DNA of 36,203 nt from Pseudomonadota bacterium (GCA_021787435.1 JAJYLY010000020.1:1-36203); one strand, 5' to 3'; counted from the stretch's first letter, positions 1 through 7,020 are shown. Notes: generated from the sequence alone by a model not told the origin. Translations and numbers: made by a program.

Positions 1-327
1 GGTCAGCGATCTGCTGATATTCGCAAACAGAAAGCGGACTGGAATGTTTATCGGGACGGCTGTCCTGGCGGCGAAATGCCTGAACAGATTTGCGCTCGTG
101 CAGATCGGCTTGTCGCCCGTTTGCGCCAGTTGGACGGAAACATTGCACTGTTTGCGCACGGCCAGATCGGCAGTGCCATAGCCACACGTTGGATTGGATT
201 AGCGCTGGTCGAGGCGCAGCACTTTCCGCTCGGCACGACTACGCTCAGCATTCTTGCTGAGGACCCTCACCATCCCGGGGTGCCGGTTATTGCATTGTGG
301 AATGCTGCGGCCACGCAGGAAATATGA
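1..327 (+). CDS. Histidine phosphatase family protein (phosphoglycerate mutase-like), C-terminal part
   Basis: The frame is open from the first base of the window and ends at TGA 325-327, so only about 108 C-terminal residues are visible and the start lies outside. The segment YRDGCPGGEMPEQI followed by ARADRLVARL is typical of small histidine phosphatases of the phosphoglycerate-mutase-like superfamily. The second catalytic histidine is kept in FAHGQIGSAIATRWIGL; the second histidine of the common HGH motif is glutamine here. The tail ends in VIALWNAA, a usual C-terminus in this family. These enzymes remove phosphate from small molecules or proteins by a phosphohistidine intermediate; the substrate cannot be told from this fragment. 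The gene is followed by decayed DNA with no conserved partner. Confidence 0.8.
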   Translation, partial: GQRSADIRKQKADWNVYRDGCPGGEMPEQICARADRLVARLRQLDGNIALFAHGQIGSAIATRWIGLALVEAQHFPLGTTTLSILAEDPHHPGVPVIALWNAAATQEI

Positions 328-428
328 TGTTGTGCTGTTAAGCTATATTTTCCCCTGTCCGGGAGGCGGCAAGCGCAGATGGTTTGAAGCATTTGATTTT
401 TGCCGACATGGCGCATTCGGGAAAATGA

Positions 429-668
429 AAAATAAAAATCAAGGAGTTCCGGGTTTCGCAAGGTGAGAAGGTCAAGCTGGACAAGTGGCCGACTCGGGTG
501 GAACCGATATGCAAGTCAAAAATAGCCTACAAGTAGCTCCTGGAAAAACAGTTAGAGGAGCTGAGTGAACTGCAACGCCTGCAATACGCATCCAACCAAT
601 ATGCGGTGCTGCTGATTTCCAGTATAGGCATGATGGGCTTTCTTGTTGCACACCACAAAATTATTTAA
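429..668 (+). pseudogene. Polyphosphate kinase 2 (PPK2) remnant
   Basis: One frame reads FRVSQGEKVKLDKWPTR, then ICKSK, then a TAG stop at 534-536, then LEELSELQRLQYASNQYAVL. This matches the N-terminal region of PPK2-family polyphosphate:nucleotide phosphotransferases as I know it (GKxVxLxxWxT, then the ELxxLQxxLYA helix leading into the Walker A strand). The catalytic part is absent: after AVLLI the expected FQGMDAAGKDG is replaced by unrelated residues up to TAA 666-668, two bases of which abut an IS-like end. No start codon is in frame, since TGA 426-428 precedes the segment. The copy is therefore dead. The family assignment comes from remembered motifs and should be confirmed by a protein search. 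Confidence 0.6.
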
Positions 669-890
669 GGAAACGCCGAATAAGTCCATGGGATCTGGGG
701 CTGGTGCGTTAATGGCCAAGGCCATTTCAATGAAGGTGAAAAAATGAAACACCAGACACTGTCGGTAGGCGGATTCGATGCGTATCGCAAGACAACGCGC
801 AAGGCGGAGTTTCTGTCGCGCATGGATCTTCTGGTGCCGTGGGCTGAATTCTACTCGGTGATCGAGCCCTTTTATCCTAAGGCAGGTGAT
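669..890 (+). mobile_element. IS5-family insertion sequence, 5' fragment
   Basis: The stretch starts with GGAAACGCCGAATAAGTCC, which resembles IS5-group terminal repeats, directly after TTAA (665-668), a fit to the YTAR target preferred by IS5 elements. An ATG at 744 with GAAGGTG upstream opens a transposase reading MKHQTLSVGGFDAYRKTTRK and later VPWAEFYSVIEPFYPKAG, the usual N-terminus of IS5-family DDE transposases. Homology stops after about 49 codons, near position 890, and the DDE catalytic core is missing. The element is a truncated, non-functional left end; the right end and the second copy of the target were not found. Confidence 0.7.
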
Positions 891-898
891 GTGACCCT

Positions 899-1330
899 CC
901 ACGATTCCCGAGGCGATTCAGCCTCGACCAGTATCTGTGCATGGCGTTTGCGCAACTGACTTATCGCGAAAGCTTGCGCGACATCGAGGCGTGCTTGCGC
1001 AGTCAATCTGCCAAGCTTTATTACATGGGGTTTCGCAGCACCGTGGCACGCAACACGCTGTCCAATGCCAACGCCGTACGCGACTAGCGCATCTATGCAG
1101 ACTTCAGGCAAAGCCTTATCAACATCGCGCGCAAGCTCTACATCAACGAACCGATTGGTCTCGATCTGTCGGAGACGGTCTATGAGCTGGATACCACAAA
1201 CATCGATCTGTGTCTGTCCATGTTCTCTTGGGCTCCGTTCAGCACAGCCAAGGCCGAAATCAAGCTGCACGCCCTGCTCGACTTGCGGGGCAATATCTAT
1301 CCCAGCTTCATCCATATTGGTTCTATTTGA
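899..1330 (+). pseudogene. IS4-family transposase, internal fragment
   Basis: In one frame the translation runs DQYLCMAFAQLTYRESLRDI and continues through RSTVARNTLSNAN, then TAG at 1085-1087 where relatives have tryptophan (RDWRIYADF), then YELDTTNIDLCLSMF and KLHALLDLRGNI. This is the N-terminal to mid part of IS4-family transposases of the type with the YRESLRDIEACL motif; the first DDE aspartate lies in the LDTTNIDL segment. It has no start, an internal stop and no C-terminal half, and it ends at TGA 1328-1330. It abuts the IS5 fragment directly, so one element probably interrupted or recombined with the other. Confidence 0.75.
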
Positions 1331-1377
1331 TTAACGTTGGGAAACTATTGATCGGTTATCACAAATAAGCTGCCCTT

Positions 1378-1400
1378 TTGTGCTCTAGCGCACAGAGTAG
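1378..1400 (+). promoter_or_regulatory. Recurrent TAGCGCACA motif, copy 1
   Basis: TTGTGCTCTAGCGCACAGAG lies about 110 bases before the ATG at 1510. It shares the core TAGCGCACA with copies before the DUF4398 lipoprotein gene (3015-3036) and the Crp/Fnr gene (6034-6054 and 6104-6127). A promoter or operator role is inferred only from repetition and position. Confidence 0.35.
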
Positions 1401-1509
1401 AACCCGGACAAGGAAGACGATGATTTTATCGATACAGCGCATCAGGAATCGGATCAAGATACTGGCAGAAACTATCGGCCAGGATTTTCAATCAGAAACG
1501 AGGAACATC

Positions 1510-1821
1510 ATGAATAACCAATATATCAGTTCAATCCTGGCGATAACCAGCCTCGCCTTCAGCAAAGCCATTGATTCCGACTGCGCGTTTGCAAAATCCA
1601 GTTGTGCGTCATTCGCCGACCATGCCCGTGATATCTGCATGGCGATTGCGAAAAAACATGAAAAAATCGCGAAAACCCAACTCGATGTGTGTTACCAATC
1701 TGCCAAAGAGGCGGGCTACGCTATCGCTGCTGCCAAGGTACGGGCAGATGACGACGTAGCGCATGAAAATTTCGATGCGATCACCGACGATGCACGTGAT
1801 CCTGTTGTGAACAAAACATAA
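1510..1821 (+). CDS. Small secreted protein of unknown function
   Basis: This 103-residue protein begins MNNQYISSILAITSLAFSKA, a short hydrophobic leader likely cleaved near SKA or shortly after, and then has a helical, Ala/Lys-rich mature part with four cysteines (DCAFAKSSC, RDIC, DVC). The start at 1510 is chosen because GAGGAAC lies 5 to 7 bases before it; the frame is open further upstream to 1378, but those residues look like no protein and include no signal. Similar small periplasmic proteins occur beside OmpA-like and DUF883 genes in related bacteria as I recall, but no function is established. It is the first gene of the envelope cluster after the transposon debris, and the recurrent CGCACA motif lies upstream. 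Confidence 0.6.
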   Translation: MNNQYISSILAITSLAFSKAIDSDCAFAKSSCASFADHARDICMAIAKKHEKIAKTQLDVCYQSAKEAGYAIAAAKVRADDDVAHENFDAITDDARDPVVNKT

Positions 1822-1875
1822 GGTGTAGCCACAAGCTACCGGGAAGAAATTTCCACAGACCGAATCATCAACCAG

Positions 1876-1897
1876 CAGTTACACCCCAGTGTAACTG
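1876..1897 (+). other. Perfect 9-bp hairpin
   Basis: CAGTTACAC and GTGTAACTG are separated by CCCA. The sequence that follows (TATAACAAAAACTTAAAG) is A-rich on this strand and lacks a T-run, so this is not a classic terminator for the preceding gene. It lies 32 bases before the ATG of the next gene and could be an operator or a leader hairpin; a weak 5-bp hairpin (GTAGC / GCTAC, 1825-1839) lies just before it. Confidence 0.5.
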
Positions 1898-1928
1898 TAT
1901 AACAAAAACTTAAAGAAGGAACTCTATC

Positions 1929-2063
1929 ATGCTTTATACCATTGCTGTCGTCATGATCATTCTGTGGCTGCTGGGACTCGTCACCTCCTACACCATGGGC
2001 GGCTTCATCCACATTCTGCTGGTGATTGCGATTGTGGTTATCCTGATCAGAGTGATCAGCTGA
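1929..2063 (+). CDS. Lmo0937-family small membrane protein
   Basis: The 44-codon frame starts at ATG 1929 with AAGAAGGAA a few bases upstream. The product reads MLYTIAVVMIILWLLGLVTS, then YTMGGFIHILLV and ends IRVIS. Two hydrophobic helices are joined by the conserved YTMGGFIH turn, which is characteristic of the widespread Lmo0937 family of tiny membrane proteins. Their role is unknown; they recur in stress-related gene clusters with OmpA-like and DUF883 proteins, as here. The full usual length is present. Confidence 0.85.
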   Translation: MLYTIAVVMIILWLLGLVTSYTMGGFIHILLVIAIVVILIRVIS

Positions 2064-2076
2064 CGACTGATTTAAA

Positions 2077-2098
2077 CCGACGGCAGGATGCCTGTCGG
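2077..2098 (+). other. Hairpin with one bulge
   Basis: CCGAC-GGCA pairs with TGCC-T-GTCGG across a GGA loop, with one unpaired T. It lies 13 bases after the Lmo0937-family stop and 105 bases before ompA-like 2204. There is no T-run, so it may be an attenuating or RNA-stabilising structure rather than a full terminator. Confidence 0.45.
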
Positions 2099-2203
2099 CA
2101 AAGATTCAACTTACTTGTGCGTAACAACCATGAGCGATTGAACCATCGGCTGTCTATTGCAAGTCGGACTCAAGTTTCAAACAACTAAAGCAAGGGAAAT
2201 ATC

Positions 2204-2893
2204 ATGAAGACCTCAAAAATTATGCTGCTCAATGCGTTCGCCCTGGCTGCCTTGGCTATAGGCAGCATCGCCAGCGCAGACGAAACGACCAAGGATGGTT
2301 ATGTGACCGACAACAGTGGCAATGTTGTCAGAAGCGGCTTCAATCTATGCTGGCACAGCGGATTCTGGACCCAAGAGATGGCGATTGAAGAGTGCGATCC
2401 TGCCTTGGTGAAAAAGGCTGCGCCAACCATAGCAGAAGTTACTCCGCCCGCTGTCGAACCGGCACCCGTTGCACATAATAAAACTACTTTTGTACCTTAC
2501 ACCTTGCAGGCAGAAGCGCTGTTCGCCTATAACAAATCCGAGCTGAGCACGAACGGCAAGCAGAGAATAAGCGACGAGATCATCAGCAAGATGAAGGAAG
2601 ACCCGCAAGATGAGGTAGTCGTTGTCACCGGCTACACCGACCGGATCGGCAGTCCGCAGTACAACATGAAACTCTCGCAACGTCGCGCGGATGCCGTAAA
2701 AGCTTACATGGTTGAACAGGGAATTGATGGCAGCCGCATTGAAACTGCTGCACGCGGAGAATCCGATCCGATTGTCAGCTGCGATAAGGTAAAGGGCAAA
2801 GCTACCCGCAACAACAAGGCGCTGATTGCATGCCTGCAACCTAACCGTCGCATCGTGATTGATCTTAAAGGACAGAACCCGGTTCAGCGATAA
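2204..2893 (+). CDS. OmpA-family outer-membrane/periplasmic protein
   Basis: The 229-residue product has a signal peptide ending near SIASA (about residue 25), a short region with SGFNLCWHSGFW and ECD that is typical of betaproteobacterial OmpA-like proteins lacking a large barrel, a proline-rich linker (about 75-95), and a C-terminal OmpA domain (about 100-225). The domain contains VVVTGYTDRIGS, NMKLSQRRADAV and NRRIVIDL, the peptidoglycan-binding signature with its Asp and Arg residues. Such proteins tie the outer membrane to peptidoglycan. The start has AAGGGAAA nine bases upstream. A strong terminator follows, so it ends its transcription unit. CDKVKG...IACLQPNRR carries a cysteine pair seen in many family members. 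Confidence 0.9.
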   Translation: MKTSKIMLLNAFALAALAIGSIASADETTKDGYVTDNSGNVVRSGFNLCWHSGFWTQEMAIEECDPALVKKAAPTIAEVTPPAVEPAPVAHNKTTFVPYTLQAEALFAYNKSELSTNGKQRISDEIISKMKEDPQDEVVVVTGYTDRIGSPQYNMKLSQRRADAVKAYMVEQGIDGSRIETAARGESDPIVSCDKVKGKATRNNKALIACLQPNRRIVIDLKGQNPVQR

Positions 2894-2926
2894 TCCTGAC
2901 CAACTGTCGCATTTCGATCCGTCCTT

Positions 2927-2950
2927 AAATCCCCCGGCCGGGGGATTTTT
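2927..2950 (+). terminator. Rho-independent terminator
   Basis: AAATCCCCC GG CC GGGGGATTTTT forms a long GC-rich stem followed by a T-run, 34 bases after the OmpA-like stop. The A/T symmetry of the arms means it could work in both directions. Confidence 0.9.
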
Positions 2951-3014
2951 CATATTACAAGGCAAACTCCTGCCTGTATCGCCGTCAATGACTCCGCACA
3001 AAGTTATATTGAAG

Positions 3015-3036
3015 TTATGTACGACACCGCACAGAT
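3015..3036 (+). promoter_or_regulatory. Recurrent CGCACA motif, copy 2
   Basis: GTTATGTACGACACCGCACA matches copy 4 (6104 onward, GTTATGTGTGTTAGCGCACA) at 15 of 20 positions. It stands in the otherwise featureless 239-base gap after the terminator and about 155 bases before the start at 3190. A regulatory role is an inference from recurrence. Confidence 0.4.
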
Positions 3037-3189
3037 ATCCCTGTCCTGATACTTCATTATCGGCACCTCAGAAACAACAACGGTACCAGCTGAAAATGTT
3101 GTGACTGCCGTTGGCGCAATAGAAATCTTTGCAATCGAAACAATTTCAAGGATGGTGTTTGACGCTTATCTCAATGAATGGGGAAAAAA

Positions 3190-3591
3190 ATGAAAACAAC
3201 TGACAGCTTAAAATCATATCAACTTTTCGGTGCAGCATTTGCCACCGCAATCTTTATGAGCGGTTGCGCAAGCACGCCGACCATTCCGCCGCCCACAGAC
3301 CAAATGTCGCTGTCTCGTGCTGCCATCAGCAGCGCCAGCAGCGCCGGCGGCAGTGAATATGCGCCCGTACAACTCAAGTCTGCGATGGACAAAATGGATG
3401 GTGCCGAACGTGCCCTGGGCACAAAGAATTACGGCCTGGCCCGTCGAATGGCGGAGGAAGCACAGGTTGATGCACAGTTAGCCGCAGCAACAGCGCGTGC
3501 CGGCAAAGCACAGAAAGCCGCGGAGGCATTACAGCAAAGCGATCGGGTGCTGAAAAAAGAACTCGACCGTAGCAGCACCAATCCGCAATAG
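3190..3591 (+). CDS. DUF4398-domain lipoprotein
   Basis: The 133-residue product has a lipobox FMSGC (lipid-bearing Cys near residue 26) after a hydrophobic leader, so it is probably a lipoprotein. The mature part, with AAISSASSAGGSEYAPVQLK and ARRMAEEAQVDAQLAAATAR, is the alpha-helical DUF4398 domain, an uncharacterised envelope domain. ATG 3190 is preferred over ATG 3178 because GGGGA sits just between them at a good spacing. It is followed 71 bases later by a gene combining the same domain with an OmpA domain, so the two probably work together at the outer membrane. Confidence 0.8.
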   Translation: MKTTDSLKSYQLFGAAFATAIFMSGCASTPTIPPPTDQMSLSRAAISSASSAGGSEYAPVQLKSAMDKMDGAERALGTKNYGLARRMAEEAQVDAQLAAATARAGKAQKAAEALQQSDRVLKKELDRSSTNPQ

Positions 3592-3662
3592 GCCTGATGC
3601 AGCATTGTACATGTTGCAAAACAACTTTCTCGACGAGCAAATAATTCTTAATGGAGTTCATC

Positions 3663-4556
3663 ATGCAAAAAAATAAATATTTTCCTCTGGCGCTGATTGC
3701 TGTGGCGGCACTCTCCGGCTGCGGCACGACCACGCAGCCGCAAAACACACTGCTCACTGAGGCTCATAACCATTACAACGACGCACGCAGCAATCCAGAA
3801 GTGGCAAATCTTGCCGCGCTTGAACTCAAGGAGGCGGGAGACACGTTGGATAAGGCAGACACCGCCCTGAGCAAACATCAGGGCGCTGATACGGTCGATC
3901 ATCTGGCCTACATCGCCAATCAAAAAGTGAGCATCGCCCAGGAAACCGCCAAGCAAAAATCAGCTGAACTCGCGGTGACCAACGCTGCTGCAAAGCGCAA
4001 CGAAGTTCGCCTTCAGGCAAGAACCAATGAAGCCGACCAGGCAAAACAGCAGGCAGCAATGGCAAACGAAGTTGTTGGTCAGCAAGCCACCGACCTGGCA
4101 GCTGCCGATGCCAATGCGCAGCGTGACCAGGCGCTCATAGCCAAACAGCAGCAGGAGCTCAAGGACTTGAATGCTAAGAAAACGGAGCGTGGTATGGTCA
4201 TCACGCTGGGTGACGTATTGTTCCGAACCGGCAGCGCGCATCTGCAATCTGGCGGTGTACACAACGTGCAAAAGCTGGCTGATTTTCTCAATCAGTCAAC
4301 CCGAACAAATGCCCTGATCGAAGGCCATACCGACAGCACCGGCAGCAGCAGCCACAACCAGATACTCTCTGAACAGCGTGCCAATGCAGTGAAGTCGGCG
4401 CTGATCGACATGGGAGTCAGCAGCGATCGCATCAGCACACGCGGTTACGGCGAACAATACCCTGTGGCCAGCAACGATACCGCCGCCAATCGTCAATTGA
4501 ACAGGCGCGTGGAAATCATCCTGTCTGACGACAGCGGCAAGATCGCACCACGCTAG
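3663..4556 (+). CDS. DUF4398 plus OmpA-domain lipoprotein
   Basis: The 297-residue product carries a lipobox LSGC (Cys near residue 20), a DUF4398-type helical region (about 30-90; LEAGDTLDKAD-like repeats), a long Ala/Gln/Lys-rich coiled coil (about 95-170) and a C-terminal OmpA domain (about 180-295) with IEGHTDSTGSSSHN, LSEQRANAVKSAL and NRQLNRRVEI. It likely anchors in the outer membrane by lipid and binds peptidoglycan by the OmpA domain, with the coiled coil as a spacer. ATG 3663 is used because GGAG lies just before it; the ATG at 3651 is upstream of that site. It forms a pair with the preceding DUF4398 lipoprotein gene. Confidence 0.9.
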   Translation: MQKNKYFPLALIAVAALSGCGTTTQPQNTLLTEAHNHYNDARSNPEVANLAALELKEAGDTLDKADTALSKHQGADTVDHLAYIANQKVSIAQETAKQKSAELAVTNAAAKRNEVRLQARTNEADQAKQQAAMANEVVGQQATDLAAADANAQRDQALIAKQQQELKDLNAKKTERGMVITLGDVLFRTGSAHLQSGGVHNVQKLADFLNQSTRTNALIEGHTDSTGSSSHNQILSEQRANAVKSALIDMGVSSDRISTRGYGEQYPVASNDTAANRQLNRRVEIILSDDSGKIAPR

Positions 4557-4621
4557 CCGACTGTTGAACCTCGTCACACCCGACATCCATTAATAAGCGG
4601 TGCCACAAATAGGAGAACAAA

Positions 4622-4780
4622 ATGTCTGTAGGAACCCTTCTGCTGATCATTATCGTGTTAATGCTGATCGGCGCGATTCCCGCCTGGCCGCACAGCAGGT
4701 CGTGGGGTTATGGGCCGAGTGGCGTTTTCGGGCTGGTATTAATCATCCTGCTCATTCTGATGCTGATGGGCCGATTGTAA
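4622..4780 (+). CDS. DUF3309-family small membrane protein
   Basis: A 52-codon frame starts at ATG 4622 after AGGAGAA. The product begins MSVGTLLLIIIVLMLIGAIP, continues AWPHSRSWGYGPSG and ends IILLILMLMGRL: two hydrophobic helices around a Trp/Gly-rich loop. The AWPHSxxWGYGPSG loop is the hallmark of DUF3309 proteins, short membrane proteins of unknown role common in proteobacteria, often beside Lmo0937-family and DUF883 genes. Full length for the family. Confidence 0.85.
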   Translation: MSVGTLLLIIIVLMLIGAIPAWPHSRSWGYGPSGVFGLVLIILLILMLMGRL

Positions 4781-4851
4781 TGAGCTGTGTCTGAAATTGT
4801 TGCGGGCATGTCACACGCACTCTTAAATTAATTTAAATCAAGGAAAAGATC

Positions 4852-5187
4852 ATGAGCAAAAACATAATGAATACGCTGGCTGACGAATTGGCAACGCCCA
4901 AGGAAAAATTAATGGAAGATTTACGCATGGTCGTGGCGGATGCCGAGGAACTGATCAATGCAACCGCCAGCCAGACCGGAGAAATCGCGTCGCTTGCGCG
5001 CAGCCGCATTCAAAATAGCCTGGCAGTTGTTAAGGACAGGTTGCATGCAGCTGAAAACGCCGTGCTTGAGCGCACGCGCCAGAGCGCAAAAGCTGCCGAC
5101 CAATATGTCCACGCCAACCCATGGCAGTCGATAGGTATTTCCGCCTGCGCCGGGATCATTGTCGGGATGCTGATCAAACGGCACTAG
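4852..5187 (+). CDS. DUF883 family protein (ElaB/YqjD-like)
   Basis: This 111-residue protein has an N-terminal amphipathic helical part (ATPKEKLMEDLRMVVADAEE, then ASQTGEIASLARSRI) and a C-terminal membrane helix (SIGISACAGIIVGMLIKRH), the layout of ElaB/YqjD/DUF883 proteins. In Escherichia coli these are inner-membrane proteins that bind ribosomes and are induced in stationary phase; that role is known for the family, not shown here. AAGGAAAAG precedes the start. The next two genes follow almost without a gap, giving the same YqjD-YqjE-YqjK order as in enterobacteria. Confidence 0.9.
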   Translation: MSKNIMNTLADELATPKEKLMEDLRMVVADAEELINATASQTGEIASLARSRIQNSLAVVKDRLHAAENAVLERTRQSAKAADQYVHANPWQSIGISACAGIIVGMLIKRH

Positions 5188-5188
5188 C

Positions 5189-5560
5189 ATGACCGCCTCG
5201 ATCAGACTGTCAGAGTCGCTGAAACGGGTGGCGGGCACGATGTTCTCTATCGCACAGACTCGGCTTGAGTTGCTTGCCAACGAGCTGGAGGAGGAGCGCC
5301 TGCACTTCGAGCAAACACTGCTTTACAGCGGCATTGCCCTGTTCTTCTTCGGGTTGTCCATTATGCTGCTCACCGTATTTATCGTGGTGGCATTCTGGGA
5401 CAGCCAGCGCCTGTTGGTCTTGGGCAGTCTTGCCGCCTTGTTTTTCATCGCAGGCCTGCTGGTTTGGAACGCATCGCGCAATCTGATTCGGAAAACCCCC
5501 AAGCTATTTTCTACCAGCCTGGCCGAACTATCCAGTGACCGCAATCAGCTGGTGCCATGA
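5189..5560 (+). CDS. Phage holin-family / YqjE-like membrane protein
   Basis: The 123-residue product has an N-terminal helix (SESLKRVAGTMFSIAQTRLE, then LLANELEEERLHFE) and two transmembrane segments (about 45-70 and 75-97; IALFFFGLSIMLLTVFIVVA and LLVLGSLAALFFIAGLLVW). This is the YqjE (holin superfamily III) layout. It starts one base after the DUF883 gene and overlaps the next gene by four bases (ATGA), so the three are translated from one message. The function of YqjE is unknown; partnership with DUF883 proteins at the inner membrane is inferred from conserved synteny. Confidence 0.85.
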   Translation: MTASIRLSESLKRVAGTMFSIAQTRLELLANELEEERLHFEQTLLYSGIALFFFGLSIMLLTVFIVVAFWDSQRLLVLGSLAALFFIAGLLVWNASRNLIRKTPKLFSTSLAELSSDRNQLVP

Positions 5561-5829
5561 AAAAACGACTCAATGATCTGGGCTGCCGCCGCCGTCTTCT
5601 ATTGGAAAAGATCAACACTCAGCGCATGGAGGTAGCGGAAATTTCACTGCAATTGCAAAAACCACTGGCTCTGGTTGATGCAGGGATAATAGCCGTGCAT
5701 TTCATTCGCCGCCATCCCACGCTGGTGGCAGGTGGCGCAACTTTGCTGCTGGCGCTACGCCGCGGAAATCTGCGTCACATGGCGCAGCAAGGATGGCGCC
5801 TGTTTTGTCAGTATCCTGCCAAAATTTAA
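5557..5829 (+). CDS. YqjK-like protein
   Basis: A 90-residue basic protein: CRRRLLLEKINTQRMEVAEI, then a hydrophobic patch (LVDAGIIAVHFIRRHP, TLVAGGATLLLALRRG) and a C-terminal WRLFCQY. The short N-terminal RRxxLxxxxxxQR motif and the HP-x-x-x-x-G segment fit YqjK-like proteins that follow YqjE. The ATG overlaps the yqjE-like stop (ATGA 5557-5560). No catalytic motif is visible and the function is unknown. It closes the DUF883 operon; no T-rich hairpin is seen directly after it. Confidence 0.75.
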   Translation: MKKRLNDLGCRRRLLLEKINTQRMEVAEISLQLQKPLALVDAGIIAVHFIRRHPTLVAGGATLLLALRRGNLRHMAQQGWRLFCQYPAKI

Positions 5830-5965
5830 CGGCGCATTTCACCGGATTGAATTTTTGTTGCGACTGTTTGTTTTACCTCGGTGGAAACTGCATTTTCCAG
5901 GTTCATCTCATCATCAACAGAAAAAAAGGGCCGGAACGGGATTGCCGATGCCGGGCCTTGGTGCT

Positions 5966-5999
5966 ACAGATGTTTATCAGGGGGAGTAACAAACATCTG
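5966..5999 (+). promoter_or_regulatory. Hairpin with GGGGGAG loop; leader motif, copy 1
   Basis: CAGATGTTT (5967-5975) pairs perfectly with AAACATCTG (5991-5999); the loop is ATCAGGGGGAGTAAC, in which TTA-C and GTAA can pair further and expose AGGGGGA. The core ACAGATGTTTATCAGGGGG recurs with one base missing at 24328-24345. It stands in the 384-base gap before the Crp/Fnr gene, which besides this hairpin holds only two copies of the CGCACA motif and an inverted repeat. It might be an RNA element, possibly a CsrA-type GGA-loop site; this is inference. Confidence 0.45.
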
Positions 6000-6033
6000 C
6001 GCTCAATATATGGTCTTGCACTGATGGATTCTG

Positions 6034-6054
6034 TTCGATAACGCACATAGCCTG
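6034..6054 (+). promoter_or_regulatory. Recurrent CGCACA motif, copy 3
   Basis: TTCGATAACGCACATAGCCT resembles copy 4, 70 bases downstream, in TA-n-CGCACA-n-AGCCTG. Two copies in tandem upstream of the Crp/Fnr gene would suit a binding site for a dimeric regulator; this is inference. Confidence 0.4.
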
Positions 6055-6103
6055 TTAATCGCATGCCGCAGATTTTGCCGCGCCTCACACATCCCTATGA
6101 AAA

Positions 6104-6144
6104 GTTATGTGTGTTAGCGCACACAGCCTGACCATGCGCTGTGT
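6104..6144 (+). promoter_or_regulatory. Recurrent CGCACA motif, copy 4, with overlapping inverted repeat
   Basis: GTTATGTGTGTTAGCGCACA (from 6104) contains GTGTG and CACAC arms around TTAGCG. Immediately after, ACACAGC (6121-6127) and GCTGTGT (6138-6144) form a second inverted repeat with a 10-base spacer, and GTTATAAGT follows. The arrangement lies about 70 to 110 bases before the Crp/Fnr start and looks like a promoter/operator region. Confidence 0.45.
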
Positions 6145-6213
6145 TATAAGTAACAGAGCGTTCAGCGTTGCGTCAGTTTTGCAGTTCCGTTTTGCTTTAC
6201 ATTTGCCAACCAC

Positions 6214-7020
6214 ATGCCCCCGGGCGAAAAAATGCGCGCTATTCTGTCCTCACGGCATGACCCCAAACAGAACCACTTGCTGGCCACGCTGCCAGCGGAA
6301 GTGTTCGGGCGTATTTCGCCCCATCTGGAACTGATCTCAATGCCGTTGGGTGAAACTCTTTGCGAATCCGGCGGGCAATTGCAGCACGTCTATTTTCCAA
6401 CGACTGCTATCGTATCATTGCACTACATGCTAGAAAATGGTTCAACGGCCGAAATTTCCGGCGTAGGGAATGAGGGAGTGCTGGGCATTTCACTCTTTAT
6501 GGGTGGCAATACCACGCCCAGCCGGGCTGCCGTATGTATCGGCGGACATGGCTACAGGCTGAAAGTGCATTCGATGATGGAGGAGTTCAATCGCGCCGGG
6601 CCGATGATGCGGCTGATGCTGCGTTACACTCAGGCCCTGATTACCCACATATCCCAGACAGCCGTGTGCAATCGGTATCACTCCATTGAGCAGCAGTTGT
6701 GTCGCTGGCTGCTGCTGACCCTTGACCGCCTACCCACCAACGAATTGACTATAACGCAGGAGTTGATTGCCAGCATGCTCGGCGTGCGCCGTGAAGGCAT
6801 CACCGAAGCGGCCGGCAATTTGCAACGCGAAGGCTTGATAAGTTACCGCCGTGGCCACATCACGGCACTGAATCGAACTGGTTTGGAGTCCCATGCCTGC
6901 GAATGTTACCAGGTGATCAAGAAAGAATTTCATCGCCTGCTCAATGACTCTGAAAATACAACGCTCAGCAATCATGCGCTTCCATCAATAAACCAACCTG
7001 TAAATGGAGGTTGGCAATGA
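6214..7020 (+). CDS. Crp/Fnr-family transcriptional regulator
   Basis: The 268-residue protein has an N-terminal cyclic-nucleotide-binding-like beta domain (about 35-150; LETLCESGGQLQHVYFP-like strand order, VGNEGVLGISLFMGG, PSRAAV) and a C-terminal helix-turn-helix (about 185-245; ITQELIASMLGVRREGITEA, then LQREGLISYRRGHITAL). No N-terminal cysteine cluster is seen, so an Fnr-type iron-sulfur sensor is unlikely. The family usually activates or represses in response to a small ligand or redox cue; the ligand here is unknown. ATG 6232, after GGGCGA, is an equally possible start. It is followed by a PAS hybrid kinase and c-di-GMP genes on the same strand, so it may control them. A tail of about 25 residues after the HTH domain is not conserved-looking. 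Confidence 0.88.
   Translation: MPPGEKMRAILSSRHDPKQNHLLATLPAEVFGRISPHLELISMPLGETLCESGGQLQHVYFPTTAIVSLHYMLENGSTAEISGVGNEGVLGISLFMGGNTTPSRAAVCIGGHGYRLKVHSMMEEFNRAGPMMRLMLRYTQALITHISQTAVCNRYHSIEQQLCRWLLLTLDRLPTNELTITQELIASMLGVRREGITEAAGNLQREGLISYRRGHITALNRTGLESHACECYQVIKKEFHRLLNDSENTTLSNHALPSINQPVNGGWQ

Noticed and set aside
2345..3001. Long open frame on the minus strand across the OmpA-like gene
   Set aside because: It lies opposite a clear OmpA gene, crosses a strong terminator and has no family-like sequence.
5930..5990. Possible c-di-GMP-I (GEMM) riboswitch before the Crp/Fnr gene, suggested by AGGGCC, CCGGGCC and GGGGGAGTAAC
   Set aside because: The conserved GCAAAGCC block, the tetraloop-receptor pair and the final stem could not be placed; only loose resemblance remains.
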